A stretch of DNA of 64,000 bases, from NCBI GenBank assembly GCA_045657625.1, contig JAZOTM010000023.1, positions 31,370-95,369 of the forward strand, written 5' to 3'. The position numbers and the translations under genes were made by a program. Origin of the DNA: JAZOTM01 sp045657625 (GTDB taxonomy: Bacteria > Bacillota > Clostridia > Lachnospirales > Lachnospiraceae). Below the pieces are notes generated by a model. It was not told the origin of the DNA. It did not search any database and saw nothing but the letters and a program-made list of their open reading frames with translations. Positions 43,480-52,702 of this stretch are shown in pieces; the first letter of the stretch is position 1; each line of letters starts with the position of its first letter.

Positions 43480-44646
43480 ATGGTATTTGGCGTTAGTTTG
43501 TATGTTTTAATTGTTGCAAGTTTGATGGTTATAACAATACTAAATGAGGTGATGTTTGGCAATAGGAAACAAGTATTTAGGATTGGTAATTATTATTTTG
43601 AATTTAGTTTTTGTTACTTTTTATTATGGCTTATGTTGTTTTTGATAGCGGCTTTCCGCTATGGAACAGGAGAAGATTATTATAGTTACGAAAATATATT
43701 TGAATACACAAAAAATTATAGTTTTTGCAATTTTTTATATTATATTAAAAATGAACGTTTTGAGATAGGCTGGATTTTTCTAAATCATTTTGTTTATATA
43801 TTAGGATTTGGATATAAAACATTATGTGTTTTGGTCGCTTTGATTGATATGCTTTTGATTAATTCATTTATAAAGTTTTGCGAAATTCCAAATAAAGTAT
43901 TGGCTTTAATGATGCTTTTTCCGGTATTTTATTATGTTTTTATTCTTTCCGGAATGAGACAAGGGATGATAATGTCAATATTTGCAGGAATAATGCTACG
44001 TGCTTTGAAAGAAAAGAAGTACTTAAAGTATTTATTTATCAATTTAATAGCCATTTCAATTCATACAAGTGCAATTGTGTACCTAGTTTTTTTAATTATT
44101 GTACTTTTTATGGAAAAGACTACATTTTCGTTATCGGTGAAGCTGCTTGAAAGATTATGTTTGATTGTTGGAGTGATAGGGCTAATTATTTATTACAGTG
44201 GGATGCTGAATTTTATTTATCAGTTACTACCTACATCAATATCTATGCACTTTTATGTACAAATATCTATTGGAGCAATTGTTTTAAGAACGGTATATTT
44301 ATTTATGATGAGTTTTATGATACGTAGTATAGAATGTGATGTGTATGTTGAAGTGGTATATAAATTATATCTGATAGGGTTATGTGGGTTTTACTTATTT
44401 TCGGGGATTACATTATTTGCTAATAGAATGTTCTTAACGTTTGGAATAGCTATTGAAATACTCATTGTTTCAGCATATTTTAGTACAGGAAAAGTTCTAC
44501 AGAATAAAAGAAGTTTTGTTATGCTATTCGTACTAATAACAAGTTTTATTTTTGTAAAGAATCAGAGTGCAAGACTGGTAAACTTAAACGAACAGCAATA
44601 TGAATGGTATAACTATCCATATGTTAGTTTTTTTGAAATTAATTAA
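43480..44646 (+). CDS. EpsG/Wzy-type polysaccharide polymerase
   Basis: 388 residues, about ten helices. AAFRYGTGEDYYSYENIF near residue 55, FEIGWIFLNHFV, LSGMRQGMIMSIF and ISIHTSAIVYL are the recurring motifs of EpsG-family O-antigen polymerase-like proteins, which join repeat units outside the membrane. It is the only polymerase-like gene in the locus and complements the Wzx flippase and Wzz-like gene. Weak ribosome site; one base separates it from the preceding stop. Confidence 0.85.
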   Translation: MVFGVSLYVLIVASLMVITILNEVMFGNRKQVFRIGNYYFEFSFCYFLLWLMLFLIAAFRYGTGEDYYSYENIFEYTKNYSFCNFLYYIKNERFEIGWIFLNHFVYILGFGYKTLCVLVALIDMLLINSFIKFCEIPNKVLALMMLFPVFYYVFILSGMRQGMIMSIFAGIMLRALKEKKYLKYLFINLIAISIHTSAIVYLVFLIIVLFMEKTTFSLSVKLLERLCLIVGVIGLIIYYSGMLNFIYQLLPTSISMHFYVQISIGAIVLRTVYLFMMSFMIRSIECDVYVEVVYKLYLIGLCGFYLFSGITLFANRMFLTFGIAIEILIVSAYFSTGKVLQNKRSFVMLFVLITSFIFVKNQSARLVNLNEQQYEWYNYPYVSFFEIN

Positions 44647-44665
44647 ATTATGAGGAATGATATAA

Positions 44666-45763
44666 ATGAAAGTTTTAGCATTGTATTTACCCCAATATCA
44701 TGAAATAGAAGAAAATAATAGATGGTGGGGTGAAAAATATACGGAATGGACTGCAGTAAAAAACGCCAAACCTTTATATAGTGGACATAAAGAGCCAAGA
44801 GTTCCTTTGGATAATTACTATTATGATTTGTCAGATGAAAGTGGAAGTGTTTGGCGTTGGCAGGCTGAAATGGCGAATAAATATGGAATCTATGGATTTT
44901 GCATATACCATTATTGGTTTTGTGGAAAACAACTATTAGAAAAACCGATGGAAATATTAAGAAATCATCCGGATATTAATATTAATTATTGTGTATGTTG
45001 GGCAAACGAAACATGGAGAAAAAATTGGTATGGGCAAGAAAAGACGGTTTTGATTGAACAAGAATATGGAGTAGAAAGCGATTGGGTTAAGCATTATGAA
45101 TATTTAAATACATTTTTTCAAGACAAAAGATACATAAAAATTGATAATAAGCCTGTTATTAATATATATCATAGTTATGAAATTGCAGATTTGAAAGAAA
45201 TGTTAGATGTATGGAATAAAATGGCTAAGGAAAATGGCTTTAGTGGTGTTTATGTTGTATCTGCAATCACTAATAAAGGAGAGGATATTAGAAATGAATT
45301 ATTTGATGCAAAATATATGTTTGAGCCGGGTTACACGCTAAAAGAAGGAATGAAAGGATTGGATAAGATAAAATATTTAAGCTCTACTTTTTATCGACGA
45401 ATTATTAATAAAGTATTTGGAACTAAAAGATTAGAACATATAATTGATGCTCAGACAATATATAAATATATTGAAAGTAGTAATTTACAAAGGGATATTT
45501 TTCCGGGAACGTTTCCACAGTGGGATAACACGCCTAGAACAGGATGGATGGGATTAAGTTATATTAATACATCTCCGGGGATTTTTAAAAAACATATTGA
45601 AAAGTTGTTTGATAAGTATGCTGAAAGGGAATTTTTATATATAAATGCGTGGAATGAATGGGGTGAAGGTGCTTATTTAGAACCGGATACTGATAATAAA
45701 TATATGTATTTAGAAAGAATTAAAGAAGTACAGGCAAATTGTAATAAAAAAACGAAAGGATAA
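44666..45763 (+). CDS. WbsX-family glycosyltransferase (GH99-like fold)
   Basis: 365 residues. The WbsX family pattern is complete: VLALYLPQYHEIEENNRWWG, KNAKPLYSGHKEPRVPL, MANKYGIYGFCIYHYWFCGKQLLEKP, CWANETWRKNWYGQ, and AWNEWGEGAYLEPD at the end (each read from the frame). WbsX proteins occur in O-antigen and capsule loci and share a fold with GH99 endo-mannosidases; the reaction is not settled. In this operon it follows the polymerase. AGGAATG is upstream of ATG 44666. Confidence 0.88.
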   Translation: MKVLALYLPQYHEIEENNRWWGEKYTEWTAVKNAKPLYSGHKEPRVPLDNYYYDLSDESGSVWRWQAEMANKYGIYGFCIYHYWFCGKQLLEKPMEILRNHPDININYCVCWANETWRKNWYGQEKTVLIEQEYGVESDWVKHYEYLNTFFQDKRYIKIDNKPVINIYHSYEIADLKEMLDVWNKMAKENGFSGVYVVSAITNKGEDIRNELFDAKYMFEPGYTLKEGMKGLDKIKYLSSTFYRRIINKVFGTKRLEHIIDAQTIYKYIESSNLQRDIFPGTFPQWDNTPRTGWMGLSYINTSPGIFKKHIEKLFDKYAEREFLYINAWNEWGEGAYLEPDTDNKYMYLERIKEVQANCNKKTKG

Positions 45764-45793
45764 AAAGAAAAGAAAAGGTATGATAATTACTCC

Positions 45794-46399
45794 TTGAAAA
45801 TTTTCAAAAATGCAATGGGAATAAAAAAAATTATAAAAAAAATTAGAAATAAAAGTATTTCGAATAGGGTGCGGTATATAGGTTCGAACAATTATATTGG
45901 ACTAGGAGTACGTATAAGTGGAGGAGATTGCATTACCATTGGTGATGGGTTTTCTGCTGGAAAAACATTGACGTTACAAACGTGGAAAAGTTATAGAGGA
46001 AAAGATACAGGGTATATACCGCAACTTAAAATTGGAAATAATGTTTCTATGATGGATAATTGCGCAATTTCTTGTATGAATAGTGTGAGTATTGGTGATG
46101 GATGTTTGTTAGGTGATAACGTGTTTGTTACAGACAATTTTCATGGAAATAATACTTATAATGAAATAAATATTTCGCCTATAGAAAGGAAGTTGTATTC
46201 GAAGGGACCCGTCGAAATCGGAAGGAATGTATGGATTGGAAGAAATGTTTGCATTATGCCGGGAGTGAAAATAGGAGAGGGAACAATTATAGGAGCAAAT
46301 GCTGTAGTGACTTCGAATTTACCAGCGCACGTAATAGCGGGTGGGGCTCCGGCAAGAATTATAAGAAAAATTGTTGAAAAAGATATAGAATTAAGCTAA
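45794..46399 (+). CDS. Hexapeptide-repeat acetyltransferase
   Basis: 201 residues with left-handed beta-helix repeats: CITIGDGFSAG, LKIGNNVSM, VSIGDGCLLGDNVFVTDNFHG, PVEIGRNVWIGRNVCIMPGVKIGEGTIIGANAVV, then AGGAPARIIRKI. This is the WbbJ/maltose O-acetyltransferase group; the VTDNFHG His is the probable catalytic residue. It would O-acetylate a sugar of the repeat unit. The only upstream start is TTG at 45794, and its ribosome site is poor, so an internal ATG at 45815 is an alternative. Confidence 0.85.
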   Translation: MKIFKNAMGIKKIIKKIRNKSISNRVRYIGSNNYIGLGVRISGGDCITIGDGFSAGKTLTLQTWKSYRGKDTGYIPQLKIGNNVSMMDNCAISCMNSVSIGDGCLLGDNVFVTDNFHGNNTYNEINISPIERKLYSKGPVEIGRNVWIGRNVCIMPGVKIGEGTIIGANAVVTSNLPAHVIAGGAPARIIRKIVEKDIELS

Positions 46400-46435
46400 T
46401 AGATGAAATATATAATTTTTATAGCAACAAAATTT

Positions 46436-46507
46436 TATGGATTCTCTGTACAATGATATGACTACAGTGGATATTGTTCCTGAGAGAGTAGAGAAACTAA
46501 ATAATTA
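46436..46507 (+). pseudogene. Micro-relic of a UDP-glucose dehydrogenase gene
   Basis: About 24 codons read MDSLYNDMTTVDIVPERVEKLNN before a stop. VDIVPERVEKLNN is the conserved second strand of UDP-glucose 6-dehydrogenases (compare AVDILSERVNKINN in the intact gene at 55089). Nothing else of the enzyme is present, so this is a scar of a former ugd gene between two capsule genes. The rest of the 46400-46578 gap holds nothing recognisable. Confidence 0.55.
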
Positions 46508-46578
46508 ATTTCATCTATGTAGGATGAGAATATAAAAAGTATTATAGATAGTAGAAGTAGAAATGAAGGATTACGATA

Positions 46579-47556
46579 ATGTCGCACGAAAATAAATACA
46601 GCAGAAATAATATGCTAATTAATACATATTATATAGATCAACAAATAGAAAGGAATAAAAGATATCCTGTAATAAAATTTTTTATAAGTGTAATGCGCCG
46701 AAGTGTTCGTATATTAAAGCATATCTTGGAGATGCCGAAAAACGGGGTGTTAAAAACAGGTATCCTCATAAGAGCAGAATTAAGTCCTAAGTATCTGCAG
46801 GATTATGAGTGTCTAACGGGGTTTGATCATGATTATGAGCTTAATTATCGCTTTAAAAATGAGGAAAGACCAAAGGTGGCAGTGTATACAGCAATCTTTG
46901 GTAGCTATGATAGCGTTAAAGAGCCTTTTTTTGCTAGTGAAAACTGTGATTATTATATTATAACCGATATGGAAGTTCCGAAGGACAGTATTTGGCAAAA
47001 ATATAGTGTGGAGGATGAGACATTTAATAAAATGGATAATTATCACAAATCCAAATATTGTAAGTTGCATCCACATATATTATTTCCGGAATATAAATAC
47101 TCAATATGGATTGATGGAAATGTGCAGATTGTAGCAGATCTACAGCCTTTGGTAGATCGTATGAATCCAGATTGTAGTATGGCTACTTTTCAGAATCCTC
47201 TACATGATTGCATTTATACAGAGCGTAATTTTCTTATCTATTCTAATGCAGTAAAGCTTTCTGATATTGATCGTCAGTTGGCAGATTACCGTAAGGAAGG
47301 ATTTCCTAAACATTTTGGAATGAGAGAGTTTTCTATAATAGTGAGAAAGCATCATGAATTAAAATTAGTAGGATTGATGGAACAATGGTGGAAGGAAGTT
47401 AATACTTATACAATGCGTGACCAGATTAGTTTTCCGTATTTATTATGGAAAAATGGACTAGAAATTGATTATATACAGCTTTTAGGCATGAATTGGAGAA
47501 ATAATCCGCGTTTTATCGTTTCTCCACATAATTGGCGAATAGTATTTAAAAAGTAA
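46579..47556 (+). CDS. DUF616/TOD1-type glycosyltransferase-like protein
   Basis: 325 residues. The DUF616 core (about 97-310) is clear: VAVYTAIFGSYDSVKEP, DYYIITDM, KSKYCKLHPHILFPEYKYSIWIDGNVQI (the D-G-N metal-like site), and RKEGFPKHFGMREFSIIVRKH. The family is thought to be glycosyltransferases of GT-A-like fold; plant members act on cell-wall polymers. An N-terminal basic helix (about 25-50) could attach to the membrane. Its gene pairs with the next one, 24 bases downstream, in the middle of the serotype core. Confidence 0.8.
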   Translation: MSHENKYSRNNMLINTYYIDQQIERNKRYPVIKFFISVMRRSVRILKHILEMPKNGVLKTGILIRAELSPKYLQDYECLTGFDHDYELNYRFKNEERPKVAVYTAIFGSYDSVKEPFFASENCDYYIITDMEVPKDSIWQKYSVEDETFNKMDNYHKSKYCKLHPHILFPEYKYSIWIDGNVQIVADLQPLVDRMNPDCSMATFQNPLHDCIYTERNFLIYSNAVKLSDIDRQLADYRKEGFPKHFGMREFSIIVRKHHELKLVGLMEQWWKEVNTYTMRDQISFPYLLWKNGLEIDYIQLLGMNWRNNPRFIVSPHNWRIVFKK

Positions 47557-47580
47557 GTACTGGAAGGATATATTATAAAT

Positions 47581-48399
47581 ATGTTGATACGATTAATGAA
47601 AGAAAAAATAAAAAATAAAGAGATTGAGCATGTATACATAACAGAAAACTTAATTTCAACAGCACAATTACATAAAGACACATTTTTGCCGTTTAAGAAT
47701 TATTGCCAAGGAACTCGAGAAATCGTAGTTTGTGGTGCAGGCCCTTCGTTAAATGAGTATCAACCAATTCGGGATGCAGTCCATATTGCAGTCAACAGGG
47801 CATTTTTATTTGATAAAGTTGATTTTGATTTTATATTTGCACAGGATTTTGAAGGTGTGAATATGGTTCAGGAAGAACTTGTTTCATATCGACCCGATAA
47901 ATGTGTTAAATTTTTAGGCACACAAAGTATGAAGACAAAGAAAATTCCAGAATCTTTGATTATTCGCTCACGTGCTAGAAAGTTTGATACGGATTGGTAT
48001 ATTCCGGGTTCCGGTATAGGTGGTCAGTTAGTTGTGGATCTTGATCGAAAACCGCTTTGCAATATGTACAATGTAGGACAATCTGTTATGCAATTAGCTC
48101 TTTATATGAATCCCAGTAGGATTTATATTGTCGGTTGTGATATGTCTGGTAATCATTTTGCAACTGGTAATCAGACTCCAGAAGAGGTTAAGAGGCAGGA
48201 AAAAATTCTGCAGGAAACATGGAAAAAGAAAAGAGAGCAACTTCTTGCCAGATGGAGAGAGATTAAAGAGTTTGCATCTGTTTATTATCCGGACACAGAA
48301 ATAGTTTCGGTTAATCCTGTAGGATTAAAAGGCGTATTTAGGGACATATATCAAGATGATTTAAATGCGGAAAATTTGGATAAATACCCATTAGTGTAA
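47581..48399 (+). CDS. Maf/MptE-like (DUF115-type) putative glycosyltransferase
   Basis: 272 residues. EIVVCGAGPSLNEYQPIRD near 50 is the nucleotide-binding G-x-G-P-S-L loop shared by Maf flagellin glycosyltransferases, MptE-like enzymes and GT42-like sialyltransferases; HIAVNRAFLF, DFIFAQDF, and RIYIVGCDMSGNHF (near 180) continue the fold. In a locus with a CMP-sugar-type cytidylyltransferase this fold suits a transferase using a CMP-activated nine- or eight-carbon acid, which would tie it to the trio at 50370-53167. That link is inference. Ribosome site GGAAGGA is somewhat far from ATG. Confidence 0.7.
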   Translation: MLIRLMKEKIKNKEIEHVYITENLISTAQLHKDTFLPFKNYCQGTREIVVCGAGPSLNEYQPIRDAVHIAVNRAFLFDKVDFDFIFAQDFEGVNMVQEELVSYRPDKCVKFLGTQSMKTKKIPESLIIRSRARKFDTDWYIPGSGIGGQLVVDLDRKPLCNMYNVGQSVMQLALYMNPSRIYIVGCDMSGNHFATGNQTPEEVKRQEKILQETWKKKREQLLARWREIKEFASVYYPDTEIVSVNPVGLKGVFRDIYQDDLNAENLDKYPLV

Positions 48400-48415
48400 C
48401 AGGTAGGTATAAGAA

Positions 48416-49948
48416 ATGAAAAGAAGTAGGACAGAAAATGCTAAGCGTAATGTGATTAGCGGAATGCTAAATAAGATTATCACGTTACTATTACCATTTA
48501 TTTCGCGTACTATATTGATCTATGCACTCGGTGCAGAGTATTTGGGTTTGAATAGTCTGTTTTCATCAATTCTTCAAGTTTTGAGTTTGGCAGAATTGGG
48601 ATTTTCGAGTGCAGTTGTGTTTAGTTTGTATAAACCGCTTGCTGAAGACAATCGAGATGCAGTGTGTGCATTACTTGCGTTCTATAGATCCATATATAGA
48701 ATAGTAGGCCTTATAATCTTTGGAGTTGGAATAGCGATTACACCATTTTTAAAGATACTTATACATGGTGACGTACCAGCAGATATCAATCTTTATTTGT
48801 TGTATTTATTATATTTACTAAATACGGTAATTAGCTATTTTGCCTATGCTTATAAGAGTTCCTTATTAACAGCTGATCAGAGACAAGATATTATCAACAA
48901 CATTAGTACAGTATTAGGCATATTAGCAAACATATTGCAAATTTTTGTTTTATTAAAATATAAGAATTATTATTACTATACAGGTATTATTATTGTGTCG
49001 ACAGTTTGTAACAATATATGGGTTGCTATTATTACAAAAAAGCATTACCCAGAATATGTTTGTGCAGGTGAGTTAAACCAAGAAGAACGTAAAAGAATTA
49101 CAACACAGATAAAAGGGCTGGCTATAGGAAAATTTTCAAAAACCGCGAGAAATTCTTTTGACTCTATTGTCTTGTCTATGTTTTGTGGGTTGATTGATGT
49201 TTCAATTTACTCAAATTATTACTACATTTTTTCTGCAATAATTGGATTTATTACAGTTCTTATGACATCAATTTCAGCCGGTGTGGGAAATAGCATTGCG
49301 ACTGAAAGCAAAGAAAAGAATTATCGTGATTTTAAAAAAATACATTTTTATGTTTCTTGGATTGGTAGTTGGTGTACTATTTGTTTGTTTTGCCTGTATC
49401 AACCATTTATGCAATTGTGGGTAGGAAATGAATTGATGGCATCTAATCTTGTTATGGTTATGTTTTGCGTTTATTTTTATATTACAATGATAGGCCAAGT
49501 GCGCGCAATATACTCTTCTGCCGCAGGACTATGGTGGGAATTTAGATGGTTGGAAATTGGTGAAATGATTGCAAATCTTAGTTTGAATTTTATACTGGGC
49601 TATTACTATGGAATGAAAGGAATTCTTCTTGCAACACTTATAACCGTGTTTTTATTTTCTGTTATTGGAATTTCAAACATAACTTTTAAGTATTATTTCG
49701 AAAGAAAAAGTATGAGATACCATATGACAAATTTGATATATGCCACGATTACAGTAATTGTAGGACTATTAACATATACTATTTGTGGTTGTATTTATGT
49801 GGAAAATTCTTTGATGCAATTGATTCTTATAGGATTTGTATGCCTTATATTTCCAAATCTTATTTTTATGCTTCTATCGATGGCGAATAAGCGATATAAG
49901 CAATATCTTTTGGAAATAAAAGCTATTATTAGAGGTGGAAAAATATAA
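48416..49948 (+). CDS. Wzx-type polysaccharide flippase
   Basis: 510 residues, about 13-14 helices, of the MOP exporter superfamily. Recognisable parts: NAKRNVISGMLNKIITLLLPFISRTILIYALGAEYLGLNSLFSSILQVLSLAELGF at the N-terminus (described, not quoted in full: the Gly-Ala-Glu-Tyr-Leu-Gly-Leu-Asn motif and AELGFSSAVVFSLYKPL), and a KSSLLTADQRQDIINN loop. It turns lipid-linked repeat units to the outer face for the EpsG-type polymerase. Only flippase in the locus. Confidence 0.92.
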   Translation: MKRSRTENAKRNVISGMLNKIITLLLPFISRTILIYALGAEYLGLNSLFSSILQVLSLAELGFSSAVVFSLYKPLAEDNRDAVCALLAFYRSIYRIVGLIIFGVGIAITPFLKILIHGDVPADINLYLLYLLYLLNTVISYFAYAYKSSLLTADQRQDIINNISTVLGILANILQIFVLLKYKNYYYYTGIIIVSTVCNNIWVAIITKKHYPEYVCAGELNQEERKRITTQIKGLAIGKFSKTARNSFDSIVLSMFCGLIDVSIYSNYYYIFSAIIGFITVLMTSISAGVGNSIATESKEKNYRDFKKIHFYVSWIGSWCTICLFCLYQPFMQLWVGNELMASNLVMVMFCVYFYITMIGQVRAIYSSAAGLWWEFRWLEIGEMIANLSLNFILGYYYGMKGILLATLITVFLFSVIGISNITFKYYFERKSMRYHMTNLIYATITVIVGLLTYTICGCIYVENSLMQLILIGFVCLIFPNLIFMLLSMANKRYKQYLLEIKAIIRGGKI

Positions 49949-49971
49949 TTAAGTGATAAATTCGACTCACA

Positions 49972-50321
49972 ATGAATTTCATTAGGGGAAGTAAAGGTGG
50001 ATTATTTTTTATCTTTAAATTAGTGCATGGCAAGAGAGTTATTTTTCTCTATTGGTGTAAAATGGATGGATCATTTGGCGAGTTAGAAATGATTCCTTTT
50101 GCAAAATTTGTGAAAGAACGTAGCTCGGTTTGGTATTCTGATTATAATAAAGTAAAACATAATCGAGAAAAAAATTTAATAAAGCAAATCTTGAAAATTG
50201 TTTAAATAGTATAGCAGAGGTTTTGGCTTTTCTTTATTCTCAGTTTGGAGAAAATGTTATTCAGACTTATGCTAAAGGAATGATGCGGAATCAATTGGGA
50301 CGAATTAAAGAAAACAGATAA
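49972..50321 (+). pseudogene. Frameshifted HEPN-like gene remnant
   Basis: The first frame (to TAA 50203) reads FGELEMIPFAKFVKERSSVWYSDYNKVKHNRE; the protein then continues in the -1 frame as NKANLENCLNSIAEVLAFLYSQFG to TAA 50319. The join is a run of eight A (50167-50174); one more A would restore a single frame. WY.DYNKVKHNR followed by A.LEN.LNSIA is a pattern seen in HEPN-type helical domains. The 5' end lacks a convincing start and its GKRVIFLYW start seems truncated. Sits between the flippase and the cytidylyltransferase, probably a passenger relic. Confidence 0.55.
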
Positions 50322-50369
50322 TATTAATAAATATAATTTTAATGATTAATGCAGTCAGAGGTAGATAAA

Positions 50370-51014
50370 ATGAGAATTATTGCGGTTATGCCTATAAAGT
50401 TAAAAAATGAAAGATGCCCTGGAAAAAATATAAGGATTTTGGGTGATAAACCACTTTTACAGTGGGAATTAGACAATTTAAAAAAAACTGGTTTATGTGA
50501 TTCTATAAATGTATATTGCTCATCAGAAGAAGTTATTTCTTATTTGCCTGAAGGTGTGAATTATATTAAAAGACCTGAAAGTTTAGATGGTTCAACAACA
50601 AATTTTACACAAATTTTCTCAATGTTTATGAAAGAACATAACGCAGATATATATATTTACGCACATGCGACGGCACCCTTTATTTCGGTAGATACCATGA
50701 AGAGCTGTATTGAAGCAGTAAAGACAGGAAAGTATGATTCTGCATTTTGTGCAATTAAACTTCAGGATTATCTTTGGAAAAATGGTGAACCATTGAACTT
50801 TGATGCTTCAAATATTCCAAGAACACAAGATTTGGAACCTATTTATCAGGAAACTTCAGGTGTATATGTTTTTACAAAAGAAGTGTTTGAAAAATATAAC
50901 AGAAGAATTGGTAAAAATCCATTTATAAAAGAAGTGTCATATAAAGAAGCAGTCGACATTGATAATCCGGAGGATTTTGAGTTGGCAGATATTTTGGTGG
51001 ATGTGGATATGTAA
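50370..51014 (+). CDS. Acylneuraminate/ulosonate cytidylyltransferase family protein
   Basis: 214 residues. IAVMPIKLKNERCPGKNIRIL (about 3-23, split motif) is the CTP-binding loop corresponding to PARGGSKRIPGKN in NeuA; LLQWELDNL, YAHATAPF (near 96) and a C-terminal AVDIDNPEDFELADILV (Asp-Asp metal site) complete the fold. These enzymes activate sialic-acid-like or KDO-like acids as CMP derivatives. No NeuB (PEP-dependent) synthase is in the window; instead a DRE-TIM aldolase follows. The start at 50370 is set by AGAGGT upstream; the reading from 50349 adds seven residues. Confidence 0.85.
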   Translation: MRIIAVMPIKLKNERCPGKNIRILGDKPLLQWELDNLKKTGLCDSINVYCSSEEVISYLPEGVNYIKRPESLDGSTTNFTQIFSMFMKEHNADIYIYAHATAPFISVDTMKSCIEAVKTGKYDSAFCAIKLQDYLWKNGEPLNFDASNIPRTQDLEPIYQETSGVYVFTKEVFEKYNRRIGKNPFIKEVSYKEAVDIDNPEDFELADILVDVDM

Positions 51015-51098
51015 TATATGTGACAAGTAAATGCTGTAATATACAAGAAAGGAGTAAAATTAATTGTAAGAGGAATAAACAATTAATATATACAATAT

Positions 51099-52679
51099 AT
51101 GAATAACGTAAAAATTCTTGATGTAACACTACGCGATGGTGGTTGTGTAAATAATTTTAATTTCGGACAAGAGTATATGGAAAAAATTTTAGCAGCACAA
51201 GAGGTTGCTGGGGTAGATATTATAGAAATGGGATATCTGGATGAAAATAATGGTTCGTCATCGGGGCGAACCCAATATATCAATGAGAAGGTAATTCCTC
51301 AATGCATATTAAAAAATAAAAACGATAACATAACATATGTAGCGATGATGGATTATGGTAAATTTGATATAGATAAATTAGGAATTCGAGATGATAATGG
51401 GATTGATGGCATTCGATTAGCTTTTCATAAAAAAAATCGTTATGATATAGTGTCTGCTGGAAAAAAAATTATGGAAAAAGGATATAAGTTTTATATTCAG
51501 CCGATGATAACTCTTAGGTATACAGACACTGAGTTATTAGAACTTATACAATTAGTAAATGAACATTTATCAGAGGCATCGGGATTCTATATAGTTGACA
51601 GTTTTGGTGAAATGAGACCAAATGATATGAGTCGTATACTTAATTTGGTAGATCATAATTTGAATCCTTCGATGACATTAGGTTTTCATTCGCACAATAA
51701 TTTACAGTTATCATATTCTAATGCAATGTCAATGCTACAATTTCCTACTAATAGAGAAATTATAATCGATTGTTCTATTATGGGAATGGGAAAAGGTGCA
51801 GGAAATTTGAATACGGAGTTAATTTTAGAACATCTTAACTTGTTCTATGGTAAAAATTATAAAATAGAACCATTACTTGAAGTTATCGATAAAGTGATAA
51901 ATCAGCTTTATGATGAATTTCATTGGGGCTATGCGCCGGAGTATTATCTTTCTTCAACAAATCATTGTACGCCAAGTTATGCAAGTCATTTTTATAATAA
52001 GCATATGCTTCCAATTGATCAAGTGAGTGAATTACTTGCAATGATAGATGAAGAAAAAAAGATTTCGTTTGATAAGGATTATGCTGAAAAATTATATAGA
52101 GAATATAATGAAAGAAAAACAGTTGATGACAGCGAAGCTGTAGAAGATTTGACGAGGGAGTTGTCAAAAAAAAGAGTTCTCATAGTTGCACCAGGAAAGA
52201 GTGTTATAGATGCTTTGGATGAAATAAAACAAATCTCAGAACAGTCTAATGTAGTGACTATAGGATTAAATAATAATATAAATTTTGATTATGTATTGAC
52301 TACAAGATTTGAAATTTACACAAAAGAGTTATCTGAAGGGAATAAAATAATTGTTCCTTCTAATGTTTCAAAAGGAGGACGAGGAACAGTAAAGGTCTTA
52401 GATTATAAAAAGTGGATTGAAATTGACGAAAGAACCCATGATTCGTCTGCGGTAATTGCATTAAAACTTTTGAAAGCATGCAATGTAAAAGAAATAATGC
52501 TAGCGGGTTTTGACGGATTTTCTGTTGATATTAATGAAAATTATTATGATATAAGTATGCGAAGACCGGTGAATGCTGAACAAGCAAATCGGAGGAATGT
52601 CTATTATAAAAATCTGATAGAAAGAATGGTAAATGATGGTATAAGTGTTAAGTTTGTAACACCATCAAAATATGAGTAG
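51099..52679 (+). CDS. DRE-TIM aldolase fused to a Maf-like C-terminal domain
   Basis: 526 residues. The first domain (about 1-330) is an HMGL/4-hydroxy-2-oxovalerate-aldolase barrel: ILDVTLRDGGCVNN carries the R-D metal/pyruvate pair (about 11-13), IIEMGYLDENNG, FYIVDSFGEMRPND, and GFHSHNNLQLS (about 194-204, H-x-H metal ligands) with IDCSIMGMGKGAGNLNTE. Such enzymes use pyruvate plus an aldehyde. The second domain (about 355-526) reads KRVLIVAPGKSVIDAL, VVTIGLNNN, DYVLTTRFE, EIMLAGFDGFSVDI, the same strand order as Maf/DUF115 proteins such as the one at 47581. The combination with a cytidylyltransferase and a KdsC-like phosphatase suggests synthesis of a 3-deoxy-2-keto sugar acid. Function unproven. 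Confidence 0.82.
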   Translation: MNNVKILDVTLRDGGCVNNFNFGQEYMEKILAAQEVAGVDIIEMGYLDENNGSSSGRTQYINEKVIPQCILKNKNDNITYVAMMDYGKFDIDKLGIRDDNGIDGIRLAFHKKNRYDIVSAGKKIMEKGYKFYIQPMITLRYTDTELLELIQLVNEHLSEASGFYIVDSFGEMRPNDMSRILNLVDHNLNPSMTLGFHSHNNLQLSYSNAMSMLQFPTNREIIIDCSIMGMGKGAGNLNTELILEHLNLFYGKNYKIEPLLEVIDKVINQLYDEFHWGYAPEYYLSSTNHCTPSYASHFYNKHMLPIDQVSELLAMIDEEKKISFDKDYAEKLYREYNERKTVDDSEAVEDLTRELSKKRVLIVAPGKSVIDALDEIKQISEQSNVVTIGLNNNINFDYVLTTRFEIYTKELSEGNKIIVPSNVSKGGRGTVKVLDYKKWIEIDERTHDSSAVIALKLLKACNVKEIMLAGFDGFSVDINENYYDISMRRPVNAEQANRRNVYYKNLIERMVNDGISVKFVTPSKYE

Positions 52680-52702
52680 AAGAACTTGAGGTGGAATATA
52701 AC

